A DNA stretch of 64,000 nucleotides from Streptomyces sp. DH12 (GCF_020873895.1 NZ_JAHWGT010000001.1:124001-188000), one strand, 5' to 3'; positions 32,324 to 41,287 are shown, numbered from the stretch's first letter. Numbers and translations are program-made. Notes: generated from the sequence alone by a model not told the origin.

Positions 32324-34045
32324 TCACGGCGCCATCTCGTACGCGCCGGACAGCGCCTCGACGCGCTGCCAGACCCGGGCCGAGCGCTCCTCGTCGACGA
32401 CCGGCCGCCGCACGGCGCCCAGCGCCCACGCCTGCTGGGCCTCGGTGGCGGAGTCCTTGCCGTGCAGTTCGACGGCGTGCGCGGAGAAGTCCCGCACCAG
32501 GACGGCGAACAGCTCGTCCAGCACGTCCTCGTCGAGCCCGGTGAGGCCCGCCTGCTCCAGGATCAGCTGGCCGTGGACGACCAGCGCGAAGAGCTGCCCG
32601 ACGGAGAGGAGCAGGTCGAGGTCGCGGCTCTGCTCCTCGTCCGGTGCGGCGGTGGTGACGAACGCGCACAGGGCGTCGGCCTGCTCGCGGAAGCGGCCCA
32701 CGTTGGGCAGGTGCGCGTACGTGTCGAACGCCGGCCGCCAGTCGTGGAAGCGCACCGACCCGAGGCCGCGCGCCGGACCCTGCCGGAAGAGGAACTCGTC
32801 GTCGGCCGCGTCGAGCCGGGTCGGCACGGGCGCGTAGTCGGCCGGGTCGAGGAGGTGGTTGCGCAGGAACTTCAGGATGAGCGCGAGGTTGACGTGGACC
32901 GTGCCCTCCAGCTTCGGCAGCCCGCGGATCTCGACCGCGGCCTGGGCGAAGTAGTTGTCCTTCTCGAAGCCCTTGGCGGCGATCACGTCCCACATCAGGT
33001 CGATGACCTTCTCGCCCTCGGTGGTCACCTTCATCTTCGTCATCGGGTTGAAGAGGAGGTAGCGGCGGTCGTCGGGACCGGCCGAGCGGAAGTAGTCGAC
33101 GGCGCGGTCGCTGAACAGCTTCATGCCGACGAGGCGGACGTACGCGTCGGTCAGCTCGCGGCGCACGTGGGGGAAGGCCGTGACGGGGCGGCCGTACAGG
33201 ATCCGGTTGTGGGCGTGGGTGACGGCCTCGTACATCGCGTGCTCGCAGATGCCGATGGAGGCGGTGCAGAGGTTGAACTTGCCGACGTTCACGGTGTTGA
33301 GGGCCGCGTCGAAGGCGGCGCGGCCGGTGTGCAGGACGTCCTCGGCGGCGACGGGGTAGTCCTCCAGGCGGAACTCGCTGACGTACTTGGAGGAGTCGAC
33401 GACGTTCTTCACCAGGTGGTAGGCGGGGTGGCGGCTGTCCGCGGCGAAGAAGACGTACCCGTCGGGGCCCTCGACGTCCGTGCGGCGGCCGAAGACGGAG
33501 ACCAGGCCGGCGGCGTTGCCGTTGCCGATGTAGTACTTGGACCCGGTGGCCCGGAAGCCGCCCTCGCCGTCGGGCTCCAGCAGCATGTCGGTGGAGTAGA
33601 TGTCGGCGCCGTGGTTCTTCTCCGACAGGCCGAAGGCGAACACCTCCCCCTCGGCGAGGAGCCGCGCGGCACGCGCGCGCGCCTCGGCGTTGCCGCTCTG
33701 CCAGACCGGGCCGAGCCCGAGGATGGTGACCTGCCAGGCGTACCAGTAGTCGAGGCCGTAGAAGCCGAAGATCTCGTTGAGGGCGGCGATGCGGGCGGTG
33801 TCCCACCGCTTGTCGGCGTGCCCGTCGGCGGCGCCGGCCGGGGTGAGGAAGGTGGCGAAGAGCCCCTCCTTCGCGGCGAAGTCGAGGAAGTCGCCCAGCC
33901 ACGCGCGGGAGCGGTAGTCCTCGATGATCCGGCGCTTGCCGCGGCTCTCGAACCAGTCGACCGTCGCCCGCAGCAGCCTGCGGGTCTCGGTGTCGAAGTG
34001 CGCCGGGTCGTAGGTGCGCGGGTTGAACAGCAGCGGGTCGGCCAT
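32324..34045 (-). CDS. Acyl-CoA dehydrogenase-family flavoenzyme
   Basis: A 573-residue enzyme. FAD-contact motifs are present: FAFGLSEKNHGADIYST and TGSKYYIGNGNAAGLVSVF, then the helical C-terminal domain with VGKFNLCTASIGICEHAMYEAVTHA. It is about 180 residues longer than a typical 380-400 aa dehydrogenase because of N- and C-terminal helical extensions, closer to the long ACAD or acyl-CoA oxidase layout. It should oxidise an acyl-CoA ester. ATG at 34045 follows GGAAGGCGG. The PadR gene lies upstream in the same direction, 169 bp away, so it may be its target. Confidence 0.85.
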   Translation of the reverse strand: MADPLLFNPRTYDPAHFDTETRRLLRATVDWFESRGKRRIIEDYRSRAWLGDFLDFAAKEGLFATFLTPAGAADGHADKRWDTARIAALNEIFGFYGLDYWYAWQVTILGLGPVWQSGNAEARARAARLLAEGEVFAFGLSEKNHGADIYSTDMLLEPDGEGGFRATGSKYYIGNGNAAGLVSVFGRRTDVEGPDGYVFFAADSRHPAYHLVKNVVDSSKYVSEFRLEDYPVAAEDVLHTGRAAFDAALNTVNVGKFNLCTASIGICEHAMYEAVTHAHNRILYGRPVTAFPHVRRELTDAYVRLVGMKLFSDRAVDYFRSAGPDDRRYLLFNPMTKMKVTTEGEKVIDLMWDVIAAKGFEKDNYFAQAAVEIRGLPKLEGTVHVNLALILKFLRNHLLDPADYAPVPTRLDAADDEFLFRQGPARGLGSVRFHDWRPAFDTYAHLPNVGRFREQADALCAFVTTAAPDEEQSRDLDLLLSVGQLFALVVHGQLILEQAGLTGLDEDVLDELFAVLVRDFSAHAVELHGKDSATEAQQAWALGAVRRPVVDEERSARVWQRVEALSGAYEMAP

Positions 34046-34214
34046 GGGGTCCGCCTTCCTGGTGAGGGTCGTGGATCGCGAGTGGTGGTGGGTGGTCGTG
34101 GGTCGCGGCGGGGCCGCCGGCGCGCGGGCGGCCCCGCCGCCGGGCCGTACCGTCGCCGGTGCGGACCGTCGGTGGGCGCAGCCGGTGGGCGAGCGGGGCC
34201 CGGGGCGGTGCGGC

Positions 34215-34823
34215 TCAGCCGCCGCCGACGGGGCCGCCGCCGGCCGGACCGGTGCGGGCGAGGCGGCGCAGGGTGGCGAGGACGTCGTCGAGCCAGGCGA
34301 TCGTCATCCGCTCGTACGCGATGCCGCCCCGCAGCACCACGTGCTGCAGTTCGCGCCCCGCGTCGGGTCCCGTGCGGTCGGCGGTCGCGGCGTCCCGGGC
34401 GTCCGGGGGCGGGAAGTCGCGCGCCTCGCCCGCGAGGTAGTGGGCGAGGCGCTCGGCGTGCGCCCGCCGGTGCCGCTCGACCTCCGCGACGAGCGCGGCG
34501 GGGTCGTCGAACGCGGCGCCCCGGATCCGTACGGCGAGGTCGTGGCGGAGGCTCTCGGGTTCGACCGGCTCGCGCAGCCACGCGGAGAGGGCGGCCCGCC
34601 CCGCGGGGGCCACCGAGTACTCCCTCTTGTCCGGGCGGCCCTGCTGGGGCACGTCCCGGGCGTCGACCCAGCCGTCGCCCTCCATGCGCTTGAGGACGCG
34701 GTAGATCTGCTGGTGCGTCGCGGTCCAGAAGTGGCCGATGGACCGGTCGAACCGCCGGGCCAGCTCGTAGCCGGAGCCCGGCTGCTCCAGCAGCGAGACG
34801 AGGATCGCGTGGTCGAGCGCCAT
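34215..34823 (-). CDS. PadR-family transcriptional regulator
   Basis: A 202-residue regulator. The N-terminal winged helix is seen in LDHAILVSLLEQPGSGYELARRF, then THQQIYRVLKRMEGDGWV and the wing DKREYSVAPAGRAALSAWL (to about residue 85). The C-terminal helices (residues 95-185) are those of the larger PadR-s2/Vir_act_alpha_C type dimerisation region. A perfect palindrome lies 12 bp upstream of its start, so it is almost certainly self-repressed. It probably also controls the downstream acyl-CoA dehydrogenase gene. Confidence 0.9.
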   Translation of the reverse strand: MALDHAILVSLLEQPGSGYELARRFDRSIGHFWTATHQQIYRVLKRMEGDGWVDARDVPQQGRPDKREYSVAPAGRAALSAWLREPVEPESLRHDLAVRIRGAAFDDPAALVAEVERHRRAHAERLAHYLAGEARDFPPPDARDAATADRTGPDAGRELQHVVLRGGIAYERMTIAWLDDVLATLRRLARTGPAGGGPVGGG

Positions 34824-34834
34824 GCCCCGATCTT

Positions 34835-34854
34835 CTATGCAACTTGTTGCATAG
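34835..34854. promoter_or_regulatory. Perfect 20-bp palindrome, PadR operator
   Basis: CTATGCAACTTGTTGCATAG has two 9-bp arms around a central TT and no mismatch. It sits 12 bp upstream of the padR ATG in an AT-rich pocket. PadR sites typically contain an ATGn-n-nCAT core, as here (ATGCAAC...GTTGCAT). Confidence 0.8.
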
Positions 34855-35065
34855 ACAAGTCGCGCAGCCCCGGTGAGACGCGGCTCACCCCGGGTCGGAA
34901 GGGTGGCCCCCGGTGCCGCCCGAGGCGCCGCGGGAACCCGCCGGAGCGCCGTCGGCGCCCCCTTCTGCCACCCGGACGAAATGGGTCAGGCGTGTTGCCC
35001 GCGCTTCGGGGCACCCGGTGGGGGCGAGCGCGGGTCACGCCGCGCACTGTTCAGGAGGAGTGACG

Positions 35066-36241
35066 GTGACGCTCAGTGTGGGAGTGGAAGAGGAGTTCCA
35101 TGTCCTCGAAGTGGAGACCGGGAAGCTGGTCCCGCGCGCCGGGGACGTGCTCCAAGGGCTGCCGAAGGGGCGTTACACCACGGAGCTCCTGCAGTCGACC
35201 GTCGAGTCGAACAGCGACGTGCACACCACGATGGACTCCCTGTGGGCCGACCTGATCGAGTCCCGGGGACGCCTCGGCGGCAACGCCGCCGCCAACGGGC
35301 TGGCCGTCGTGGCGGCCGGCACCGTGCCGTTCGCCGGCACGGGCGCGGGCCGGGTGACGCCCGACCGCCGCTACCGCCACATGGTCTCCGAGTACCGGCA
35401 GATCGCCGACGAGCAGCTCATCTGCGGCACCCACGTCCACGTCGACGTCCCCGACCGCGACACCGCGGTCCGCATGATGTGCCTGATCTCGCCCTGGGCA
35501 CCGGTCCTGCTGGCGCTCTCCGCGAGCTCGCCCTTCTGGGACGGGTCGGACACCGGGTACGCGAGCTGGCGCACCATGCTCTGGCAGCGCTGGCCCACCG
35601 CCGGCCCCGCCGGCTGCTTCCCCGACGCGGCCGCCTACGACGCCGCCGTCGCGGAGCTGATCGACTCCGGCGTGGTGACCGACCCCGGGATGATCTACTA
35701 CGACCTCCGGCCCTCCGACCACCAGCCCACCCTGGAGCTGCGCGTCTGCGACTCCTCGCCGAGCGCCGAGACGGTCGTCCTGGTCGCCGCGCTCTTCCGG
35801 GCCCTGGTGATGCGCGCGACGAGCCGCTTCGAAGCAGGCGGCTCCGCGTCCGCGCGCTGCGGCGGCCGACACGAATGGCTGCGCGCGGCCACCTGGCGGG
35901 CGGCACGCTCCGGCCTGGAGGGCGATCTGATCGACCCCGTCTCCCGCCGCCCCGCCCCCGCCGCCCGCGTCGTCCGCACGATGCTGGCCCGGCTCCGCCC
36001 GGAGCTGGAGGCGTGCGGTGACTGGGAGACCGTGCGGGAGCTGAGCGAGAAGGCCCTCGCCGACGGCAGCGCCGCGCACCGGCTGCGCCGCATCGCGGCC
36101 CAGGACGACCTGCTCGCCTGCGTGGACGAGCTCATCGCGCTGACCCGCGGCGCGGACGGCCGGCGCGACCGCGCCCCGGCGCCCGCGAGGCCCGCCCGGA
36201 CCGGTCTGCGCCGCGGCCCCGTGGAGCCCATCGGCGGCTGA
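35066..36241 (+). CDS. YbdK-type carboxylate-amine ligase (glutamate-cysteine ligase-like)
   Basis: A 391-residue ATP-dependent ligase of the GCS2 family. Signature motifs are SVGVEEEFHVLE at the N-terminus, ICGTHVHVDVPD near residue 115, and SDHQPTLELRVCDSSPSAETV near residue 220. E. coli YbdK has only weak gamma-glutamylcysteine synthetase activity, and actinobacteria use mycothiol rather than glutathione, so another amino-acid or peptide ligation is likely. GTG at 35066 is preceded by GGAGGAG. It heads a run with a tiny ORF, an amidotransferase and an S9 peptidase. Confidence 0.88.
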   Translation: MTLSVGVEEEFHVLEVETGKLVPRAGDVLQGLPKGRYTTELLQSTVESNSDVHTTMDSLWADLIESRGRLGGNAAANGLAVVAAGTVPFAGTGAGRVTPDRRYRHMVSEYRQIADEQLICGTHVHVDVPDRDTAVRMMCLISPWAPVLLALSASSPFWDGSDTGYASWRTMLWQRWPTAGPAGCFPDAAAYDAAVAELIDSGVVTDPGMIYYDLRPSDHQPTLELRVCDSSPSAETVVLVAALFRALVMRATSRFEAGGSASARCGGRHEWLRAATWRAARSGLEGDLIDPVSRRPAPAARVVRTMLARLRPELEACGDWETVRELSEKALADGSAAHRLRRIAAQDDLLACVDELIALTRGADGRRDRAPAPARPARTGLRRGPVEPIGG

Positions 36242-36317
36242 CCGCCACCACGCGGCGGCCCCCCGCACCCGGGCCGGGCCGCCAGGCAAGACGAAGCACA
36301 CGAGAAGGAGGATCCGC

Positions 36318-36431
36318 ATGTCCGGCGATACCACACCCCAGGGTCGCCCACCGGCCGGAGGCACCCGTCGGCCCGGCCGCGAGGCGGCCGAGGCGCTCAC
36401 CCCGGGGGGTGACACGCGATGTGCGGCCTGA
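36318..36431 (+). CDS. Tiny ORF (37 aa) with strong ribosome site, coupled to amidotransferase
   Basis: ATG at 36318 is preceded by AGAAGGAGGATCCGC, the best Shine-Dalgarno sequence in this operon. The peptide starts MSGDTTPQGRPPAGGTRRPG, continues REAAEALTPGGD, and ends TRCAA with one Cys near the end. Its stop lies 13 bases inside the amidotransferase gene (start 36419), so translation is likely coupled. It could be a leader for translational coupling or a real peptide, even a substrate of the neighbouring ligase/amidotransferase; the sequence alone does not decide. Confidence 0.5.
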   Translation: MSGDTTPQGRPPAGGTRRPGREAAEALTPGGDTRCAA

Positions 36432-38206
36432 GCGGCGAGATACGCTTCGACGGCGGCCGCGCCGACACCGACGCGGTACGGCGCATGAACGACCGGCTGG
36501 CCCCGCGCGGCCCCGACGGCGAGGGCCTGTGGAGCCGGGGCCCGGTGGCCCTCGGCCACCGCCGGCTGAAGATCATCGACCTGTCGGACCGGGGCGCCCA
36601 GCCGATGACGGACGGCTCCGACGCCGCCGCGACCGGCGTCTTCAACGGCTGCCTGTACAACTACCAGGACCTGCGGCGGGAACTGCAGCGCCTCGGTCAC
36701 CGCTTCGTGTCCACCTCGGACACGGAGGTGCTGATCAAGGCGTACCTGGAGTGGGGTGTCCAGTGCGTCGACCGCTTCCTCGGGATGTTCGCCTTCGCCC
36801 TCCTCGACCACCGCACCGGGCAGCTCGTCCTCGGCCGGGACCGGCTCGGTATCAAGCCCCTGTACCTGGCGCCCGGCCCCGGCCGGCTGCGGTTCGCCTC
36901 CTCGCTGCCCGCCCTCCTCGCCGCCGGCGGGGTGGACACCTCCATCGACCCGGTCGCCCTCCACCAGTACCTGACGTGGCACGCGACCGTCCCCGCCCCC
37001 CGCACGATCCTCAACGGCGTGGCCAAGCTCCCCCCGGCCACCGTCCGCGTGGTCGAGCCGGACGGCACGTACCGCGACCGCCACTACTGGCAGCCGTCGT
37101 ACACCCGCCGCCCGGAGCACGACGGGATGAGCGCGGACGAGTGGCGGGACGCCGTCCTGGAGGCGCTGCGCGTCGCCGTCCGCCGCCGCATGGTCGCCGA
37201 CGTGCCCGTGGGCGTGCTGCTCTCCGGCGGCCTCGACTCCAGCCTGGTCGTGGCGCTCCTCGCCGACGAGGGCCAGCGCGACCTGGCCACGTTCAGCGTC
37301 GGCTTCGAGTCGGCCGGCGGCGAGCAGGGCGACGAGTTCCACTACTCGCGGCTCATGGCCCGTGAGTTCGCCACCGACCACCACGAGCTGATGGTGCCGT
37401 CCACCGAGGTCTCCGGCGCGCTCGACGCCGCCGTCGCCGCCATGGCGGAGCCCCAGGTGAGCCACGACGTCATCGCCTTCCACCTGCTGTCCCGGCAGGT
37501 GTCCGAACACGTCAAGGTGGTGCAGAGCGGCCAGGGCGCCGACGAGGTCTTCGCCGGCTACCACTGGTACCCCCGCCTCGCCGTGCCGGTGCGCGAGGAC
37601 GCGCCCGACGCGTACGCGGAGGCGTACTTCGACCGCACGCACGCCGACCTCGCCCGCATCGTGCAGCCGCACATGCTCCCCGACGAAGACGTCGCGACGC
37701 GGTTCGTCCGGGAGCACATGGCCGCCCCCGGGGCCGAGACGGCTCTCGACGCGGCCCTGCGGCTGGACACCCACGTCATGCTCGTCGACGACCCGGTCAA
37801 GCGGGTCGACAACATGACCATGGACTGGGGCCTGGAGGCCCGGGTGCCCTTCCTCGACCACGAGCTGGTCGAGCTCGCCGCGGCCTGCCCGCCGGAGCTG
37901 AAGCTCGCCCACGACGGCAAGGGCGTGCTCAAGGAAGCCGGCCGCAAACTGCTGCCGGCCGAGGTGGTGGACCGGCCCAAGGGGTACTTCCCGGTCCCGG
38001 CCATCAAGCACATGGCCGGTCCGGTCCTGGAGCGGGTGCGCGAGGCGCTGGACGCCCCCGCGGCCAAGGCGCGCGGCGTCTTCCGGGAGGAGTACGTGGC
38101 GGAGCTCCTCGCGGCGCCCGACGAGCACCGCACGAGGCGAGGAGCGAACGGCCTGTGGCAGGTAGCGTTGCTGGAGCTATGGCTGCAGAAGCACGGCATC
38201 AACTGA
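36419..38206 (+). CDS. Asparagine synthetase-family amidotransferase (N-acetylglutaminylglutamine amidotransferase type)
   Basis: A 595-residue glutamine-dependent amidotransferase. The class II glutaminase begins with Met-Cys (MCGLSGEIRF; Cys2 catalytic) and shows RRGPDGEG-like LAPRGPDGEGLW and GVFNGCLYNYQDLR. The synthetase half has the PP-loop VLLSGGLDSSLV (near residue 265), SGQGADEVFAGYHWY and DNMTMDWGLEARVPFLDHELVE. Length and motifs fit the trio amidotransferase subgroup linked to N-acetylglutaminylglutamine amide. The ATP-grasp/GNAT synthetase usual in that pathway is not in this window. The upstream YbdK-type ligase may take its place (inference). Confidence 0.85.
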   Translation: MCGLSGEIRFDGGRADTDAVRRMNDRLAPRGPDGEGLWSRGPVALGHRRLKIIDLSDRGAQPMTDGSDAAATGVFNGCLYNYQDLRRELQRLGHRFVSTSDTEVLIKAYLEWGVQCVDRFLGMFAFALLDHRTGQLVLGRDRLGIKPLYLAPGPGRLRFASSLPALLAAGGVDTSIDPVALHQYLTWHATVPAPRTILNGVAKLPPATVRVVEPDGTYRDRHYWQPSYTRRPEHDGMSADEWRDAVLEALRVAVRRRMVADVPVGVLLSGGLDSSLVVALLADEGQRDLATFSVGFESAGGEQGDEFHYSRLMAREFATDHHELMVPSTEVSGALDAAVAAMAEPQVSHDVIAFHLLSRQVSEHVKVVQSGQGADEVFAGYHWYPRLAVPVREDAPDAYAEAYFDRTHADLARIVQPHMLPDEDVATRFVREHMAAPGAETALDAALRLDTHVMLVDDPVKRVDNMTMDWGLEARVPFLDHELVELAAACPPELKLAHDGKGVLKEAGRKLLPAEVVDRPKGYFPVPAIKHMAGPVLERVREALDAPAAKARGVFREEYVAELLAAPDEHRTRRGANGLWQVALLELWLQKHGIN

Positions 38207-40683
38207 CCGGTCCCCGGCGGGACGAAGGCGACGCCCCGGTCGCCGCCCCCTCGGCCGTCCTCCTGGCACCGGCCGAGGGGGGCCGGGACGAACCGGTGCG
38301 GCTCACCGCGCACGGCTGCTGGTACCCGTCGGCGGACCCGTACGGCGCGCAGGTCGCGTTCGTCTGCGACCGCGGCGGCGTGCCGCAGCTGTGGACCGGA
38401 CCGGTCGACGGCGGCGAGGCGCATCTCCTCGACGCCGGGCCGGACCCCGTGTCGGAGGTGGCGTGGTCGCCGGACGGCCGGTGGATCGCCTACACCACCA
38501 GGCCCGGCGGCGGTGAGCACTCCCGCGTGCTGTGCGTACGCCCCGACGGCACCGGGCGCCGCGTCCTCGCGGGCGCCGAGCCCGGTACCTCCGCCTACCT
38601 GGGGTGCTGGCTCCACGACGGGTCCGCCCTGGCCGTCACGGTCGCCGCCCCCGCGGCGGGGGCGGGCCCGGCGCCCGGCGAGCCGGCGCCGGGCGAGGCG
38701 GAGCCGGGCGACCCGTCCTTCGCCGGGCTCCCGGCGGGCTGGCGGGAGCGCGACGGACGCGCCGTGCTCCTCGGCGGGGCGCACCGCGGCGATGTCGACC
38801 CCGCCGTCCGGCCGCCCGTCGTCGTCCTGCCCGACGGGACGGCGTACCGGCCGGGGGGCCGCCGCCGGTTCGACGAACTGTTCACCGGCGCGCCGTACCC
38901 CCCGGTGGACGGCACCCGCCTCGACCTCGACGGCGACCACCTCGACGGGACGCTCCTCGACGGGGCGCACCGTGACGGGACGCTCCTCGACGGGACGCTC
39001 ACCGGTCTGACGCGTCCGGACGGGACGCGCGCCGGCACGGCCGGCGGACCGGGCCCCGGCGGGCCGACGGTGCGCGCGGGCAGCGGCCTGGCGGCCTACC
39101 TCGTCGACCCGGACGGCGTGGGCGCGCCGGTACTGGTCGCCGTCGAGCGGACGGCGGCCACCCTGCGCATCTGCGATGTCAGCCGTGACGGCCGGCTCGC
39201 CGTCCTGCGGCGCGGGCCCCGCAACCGGCGGGAGGCCGTGGTCGTACGACTGTCCGACCTCGGGACGGCCGCGGCCGTCCCGGTCGCGGACGGCGACCCG
39301 TGGATCGGCGCCTTCTCGCCCGACGGGCGCCGGCTCTGGCTGCGCAGCGACGCCGACCGGGAGTTCGCCGCCCTGCTCGCCGCCGACCTCGCGCCCGACG
39401 GGAGCATCACCCGGCTGTCGGTCGCGGCCGAGCGCGACGGTGTCGACCTGGAACTGCTCGCGGTGGCCCCCGAGGGTCGCGGCGCCTTCCTCGCCTGGAA
39501 CGACGGCGGGCTGAGCGAGCTGGAGTTCCGTCCGCTCACGCAGCCCCCGAAAGCCCCGGCGACCCCGGATGCCCCGGCCACCCCGCCCGGCACGGAGGCA
39601 CCGCAGCCCCCGCCCGCTCAGGGCGCCCCGGAAGACCCCGAGGCGTCCGACCCGGGGAGGACCGTGACCGAGGCCGGCCGCGAGGTCCCCCTGCCCCACG
39701 AGGTCGCCACGCGGGTCGCGCCCGCCGGCACCGGCGGGGCGGCCGTCGTCGCGCTCAGCGGCTCCCAGCGCCGCCCCGGCCTCTGGTGGCTGCCCGCCGC
39801 GGGGGCGCCGCTGCGGACGCCGTGGTCCTCGCGCGACGAGGACGCGGTACCGCCCGGCCGCCGGCCCACGCGGCCCGTCCTGCACCGCTTCACGGCGCGC
39901 GACGGCACGCCGCTGAGCGGTTGGTACTACCGGGCCCCCGGACGCGGCCCGAACCGGCCGGCGCCCTGCGTGATCCACCTGCACGGCGGCCCCGAGGAGC
40001 AGGAGCGGCCCGTCCTGGACCCGCTCTACCACGAGCTGCTGGGCCGAGGCTTCGACGTGTTCGCGCCGGACGTGCGCGGCTCGTCCGGCCACGGGCGGAC
40101 CTTCGTCGACGCCGACCTCGGCACCGGCCGGTTCGCCGCGCTCCAGGACGTCGCCGACTGCGCCGCGCACGCCGTCCTCGCCGGCCCCGCCGACCCGGCG
40201 CGGCTGGGCGTGATGGGCCGCTCGTACGGCGGCTACCTCGTCATGGCGTCCCTGGTCTGGCACCCGGAGCTGTTCCGCACCGGGGTGGCCGTGTGCGGCA
40301 TGTCCGACCTCCAGACGTTCTTCGCCGGGACGGAACCGTGGATCGCCGAGTCCGCCGCCCACAAGTACGGCCACCCCGAGCGGGACCGCGAGCTGCTGCG
40401 GTCGCTCTCCCCGCTGCACCGGATCGACGCCCTGCGGGTGCCGGTGCTGGCCGTCCACGGCGAGCACGACACCAACGTGCCGCCGGGCGAGTCCGAGCAG
40501 TTCGTACGGGCCGCCCGCGAGCGGGGGATCCCCGCCGAGCTGCTGACGCTCCGCGACGAGGGGCACGACTTCCAGCGGGCGGACAACCGGCGCCTCTTCC
40601 GCCGCACCGCGGCCGACTGGCTGGAACGCCACCTGGTCGGCGGGGGCAGCGGCACGGTGCCCTTCGGACACGGCGAGGAGTGA
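38179..40683 (+). CDS. S9-family prolyl oligopeptidase-like peptidase
   Basis: An 834-residue serine peptidase. Residues about 40-530 form a beta-propeller (VSEVAWSPDGRWIAYTT, WIGAFSPDGRRLWLR). The C-terminal alpha/beta hydrolase has the nucleophile GVMGRSYGGYLVM, Asp in VHGEHDTNVPPGES and His in DEGHDFQR. The propeller carries an odd Asp-Gly-Thr-Leu-Leu repeat (DGTLLDGAHRDGTLLDGTL). Its ATG lies 28 bases inside the amidotransferase gene, so the two are translationally coupled. It could mature or recycle the peptide product of the operon. Confidence 0.86.
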   Translation: MAAEARHQLTGPRRDEGDAPVAAPSAVLLAPAEGGRDEPVRLTAHGCWYPSADPYGAQVAFVCDRGGVPQLWTGPVDGGEAHLLDAGPDPVSEVAWSPDGRWIAYTTRPGGGEHSRVLCVRPDGTGRRVLAGAEPGTSAYLGCWLHDGSALAVTVAAPAAGAGPAPGEPAPGEAEPGDPSFAGLPAGWRERDGRAVLLGGAHRGDVDPAVRPPVVVLPDGTAYRPGGRRRFDELFTGAPYPPVDGTRLDLDGDHLDGTLLDGAHRDGTLLDGTLTGLTRPDGTRAGTAGGPGPGGPTVRAGSGLAAYLVDPDGVGAPVLVAVERTAATLRICDVSRDGRLAVLRRGPRNRREAVVVRLSDLGTAAAVPVADGDPWIGAFSPDGRRLWLRSDADREFAALLAADLAPDGSITRLSVAAERDGVDLELLAVAPEGRGAFLAWNDGGLSELEFRPLTQPPKAPATPDAPATPPGTEAPQPPPAQGAPEDPEASDPGRTVTEAGREVPLPHEVATRVAPAGTGGAAVVALSGSQRRPGLWWLPAAGAPLRTPWSSRDEDAVPPGRRPTRPVLHRFTARDGTPLSGWYYRAPGRGPNRPAPCVIHLHGGPEEQERPVLDPLYHELLGRGFDVFAPDVRGSSGHGRTFVDADLGTGRFAALQDVADCAAHAVLAGPADPARLGVMGRSYGGYLVMASLVWHPELFRTGVAVCGMSDLQTFFAGTEPWIAESAAHKYGHPERDRELLRSLSPLHRIDALRVPVLAVHGEHDTNVPPGESEQFVRAARERGIPAELLTLRDEGHDFQRADNRRLFRRTAADWLERHLVGGGSGTVPFGHGEE

Positions 40684-40689
40684 GCCGCG

Positions 40690-40744
40690 GGACGCACGGC
40701 GCCGCCCGCCGGCCGGACCCCGCCCGCCGGACCCCCGTGCGTCC
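40690..40744 (+). terminator. Terminator-like hairpin after S9 peptidase
   Basis: GGACGCACGG (40690-40699) pairs perfectly with CCGTGCGTCC (40735-40744) around a GC-rich 35-nt loop, just after the S9 stop codon. A 16-bp direct repeat (CGGCGGTCCCGGCCGG at 40751 and 40771) follows. Confidence 0.5.
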
Positions 40745-40828
40745 GGCGAGCGGCGGTCCCGGCCGGCAGGCGGCGGTCCCGGCCGGTGGTGGGGCCAGGG
40801 CATCCCGCCCCCACCACCTCCACGGCGG

Positions 40829-41287
40829 CTAGCGCACGTGGTACTGCCCCTTGGCGTGGACGTTCACCGACACGTTCTTGCCGGCGATCAGCTGGACCCG
40901 GTGGGCCTGGCCGGTGGTGTTGTGCCACACCAGGGCGGTGTGGGCACCCGGGTGGACCCACCCGGAGCAGCCGAGGTCCCAGCCGCCGCCGAACGGCTCG
41001 ACGCAGAACCGGACCTTCTTGCCGCCCGAGGACACCAGGTCGACGTCGACCCGCTGCCCCGGGTTCACGGTCAGCTGTCCCGAACAGCCGGTGTAGGCGA
41101 TGCCCCCGGTGATCAGGCAGTCCAGGGTGTGCGTCGCGGCCTGCGCCGGCGCGGCCGAGGCGAGGCCGCCCGCCACGGTGAGCGCGGTGAGGCCCGCGAG
41201 CACGGCCCTGCGCAGCCGCCGGGCCGGTCGGACGGTACCGCCCTCGGCGGAGGCGCGGAGGGCCGGTGCGAGCGAGGTGGTGTGCAT
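40829..41287 (-). CDS. Small secreted protein with four cysteines (152 aa)
   Basis: A Sec signal peptide is clear (RRAVLAGLTALTVAGGLASAAPAQA, cut near residue 50 after an unusually long 25-residue basic lead). The mature ~100 residues are beta-rich (VNPGQRVDVDLVSSGGKKVRF, HTALVWHNTTGQAHRVQLI) with four Cys placed to form two disulfides: TLDCLI, TGCSGQ, RFCVEP, LGCSGW. No family is recognised. ATG at 41287 has AAGGAG upstream. Confidence 0.72.
   Translation of the reverse strand: MHTTSLAPALRASAEGGTVRPARRLRRAVLAGLTALTVAGGLASAAPAQAATHTLDCLITGGIAYTGCSGQLTVNPGQRVDVDLVSSGGKKVRFCVEPFGGGWDLGCSGWVHPGAHTALVWHNTTGQAHRVQLIAGKNVSVNVHAKGQYHVR

Noticed and set aside
31711-32544. 277-codon plus-strand frame opposite the lipase
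   Set aside because: Antisense shadow; Arg/Pro/Ser-rich with no signal or domain.
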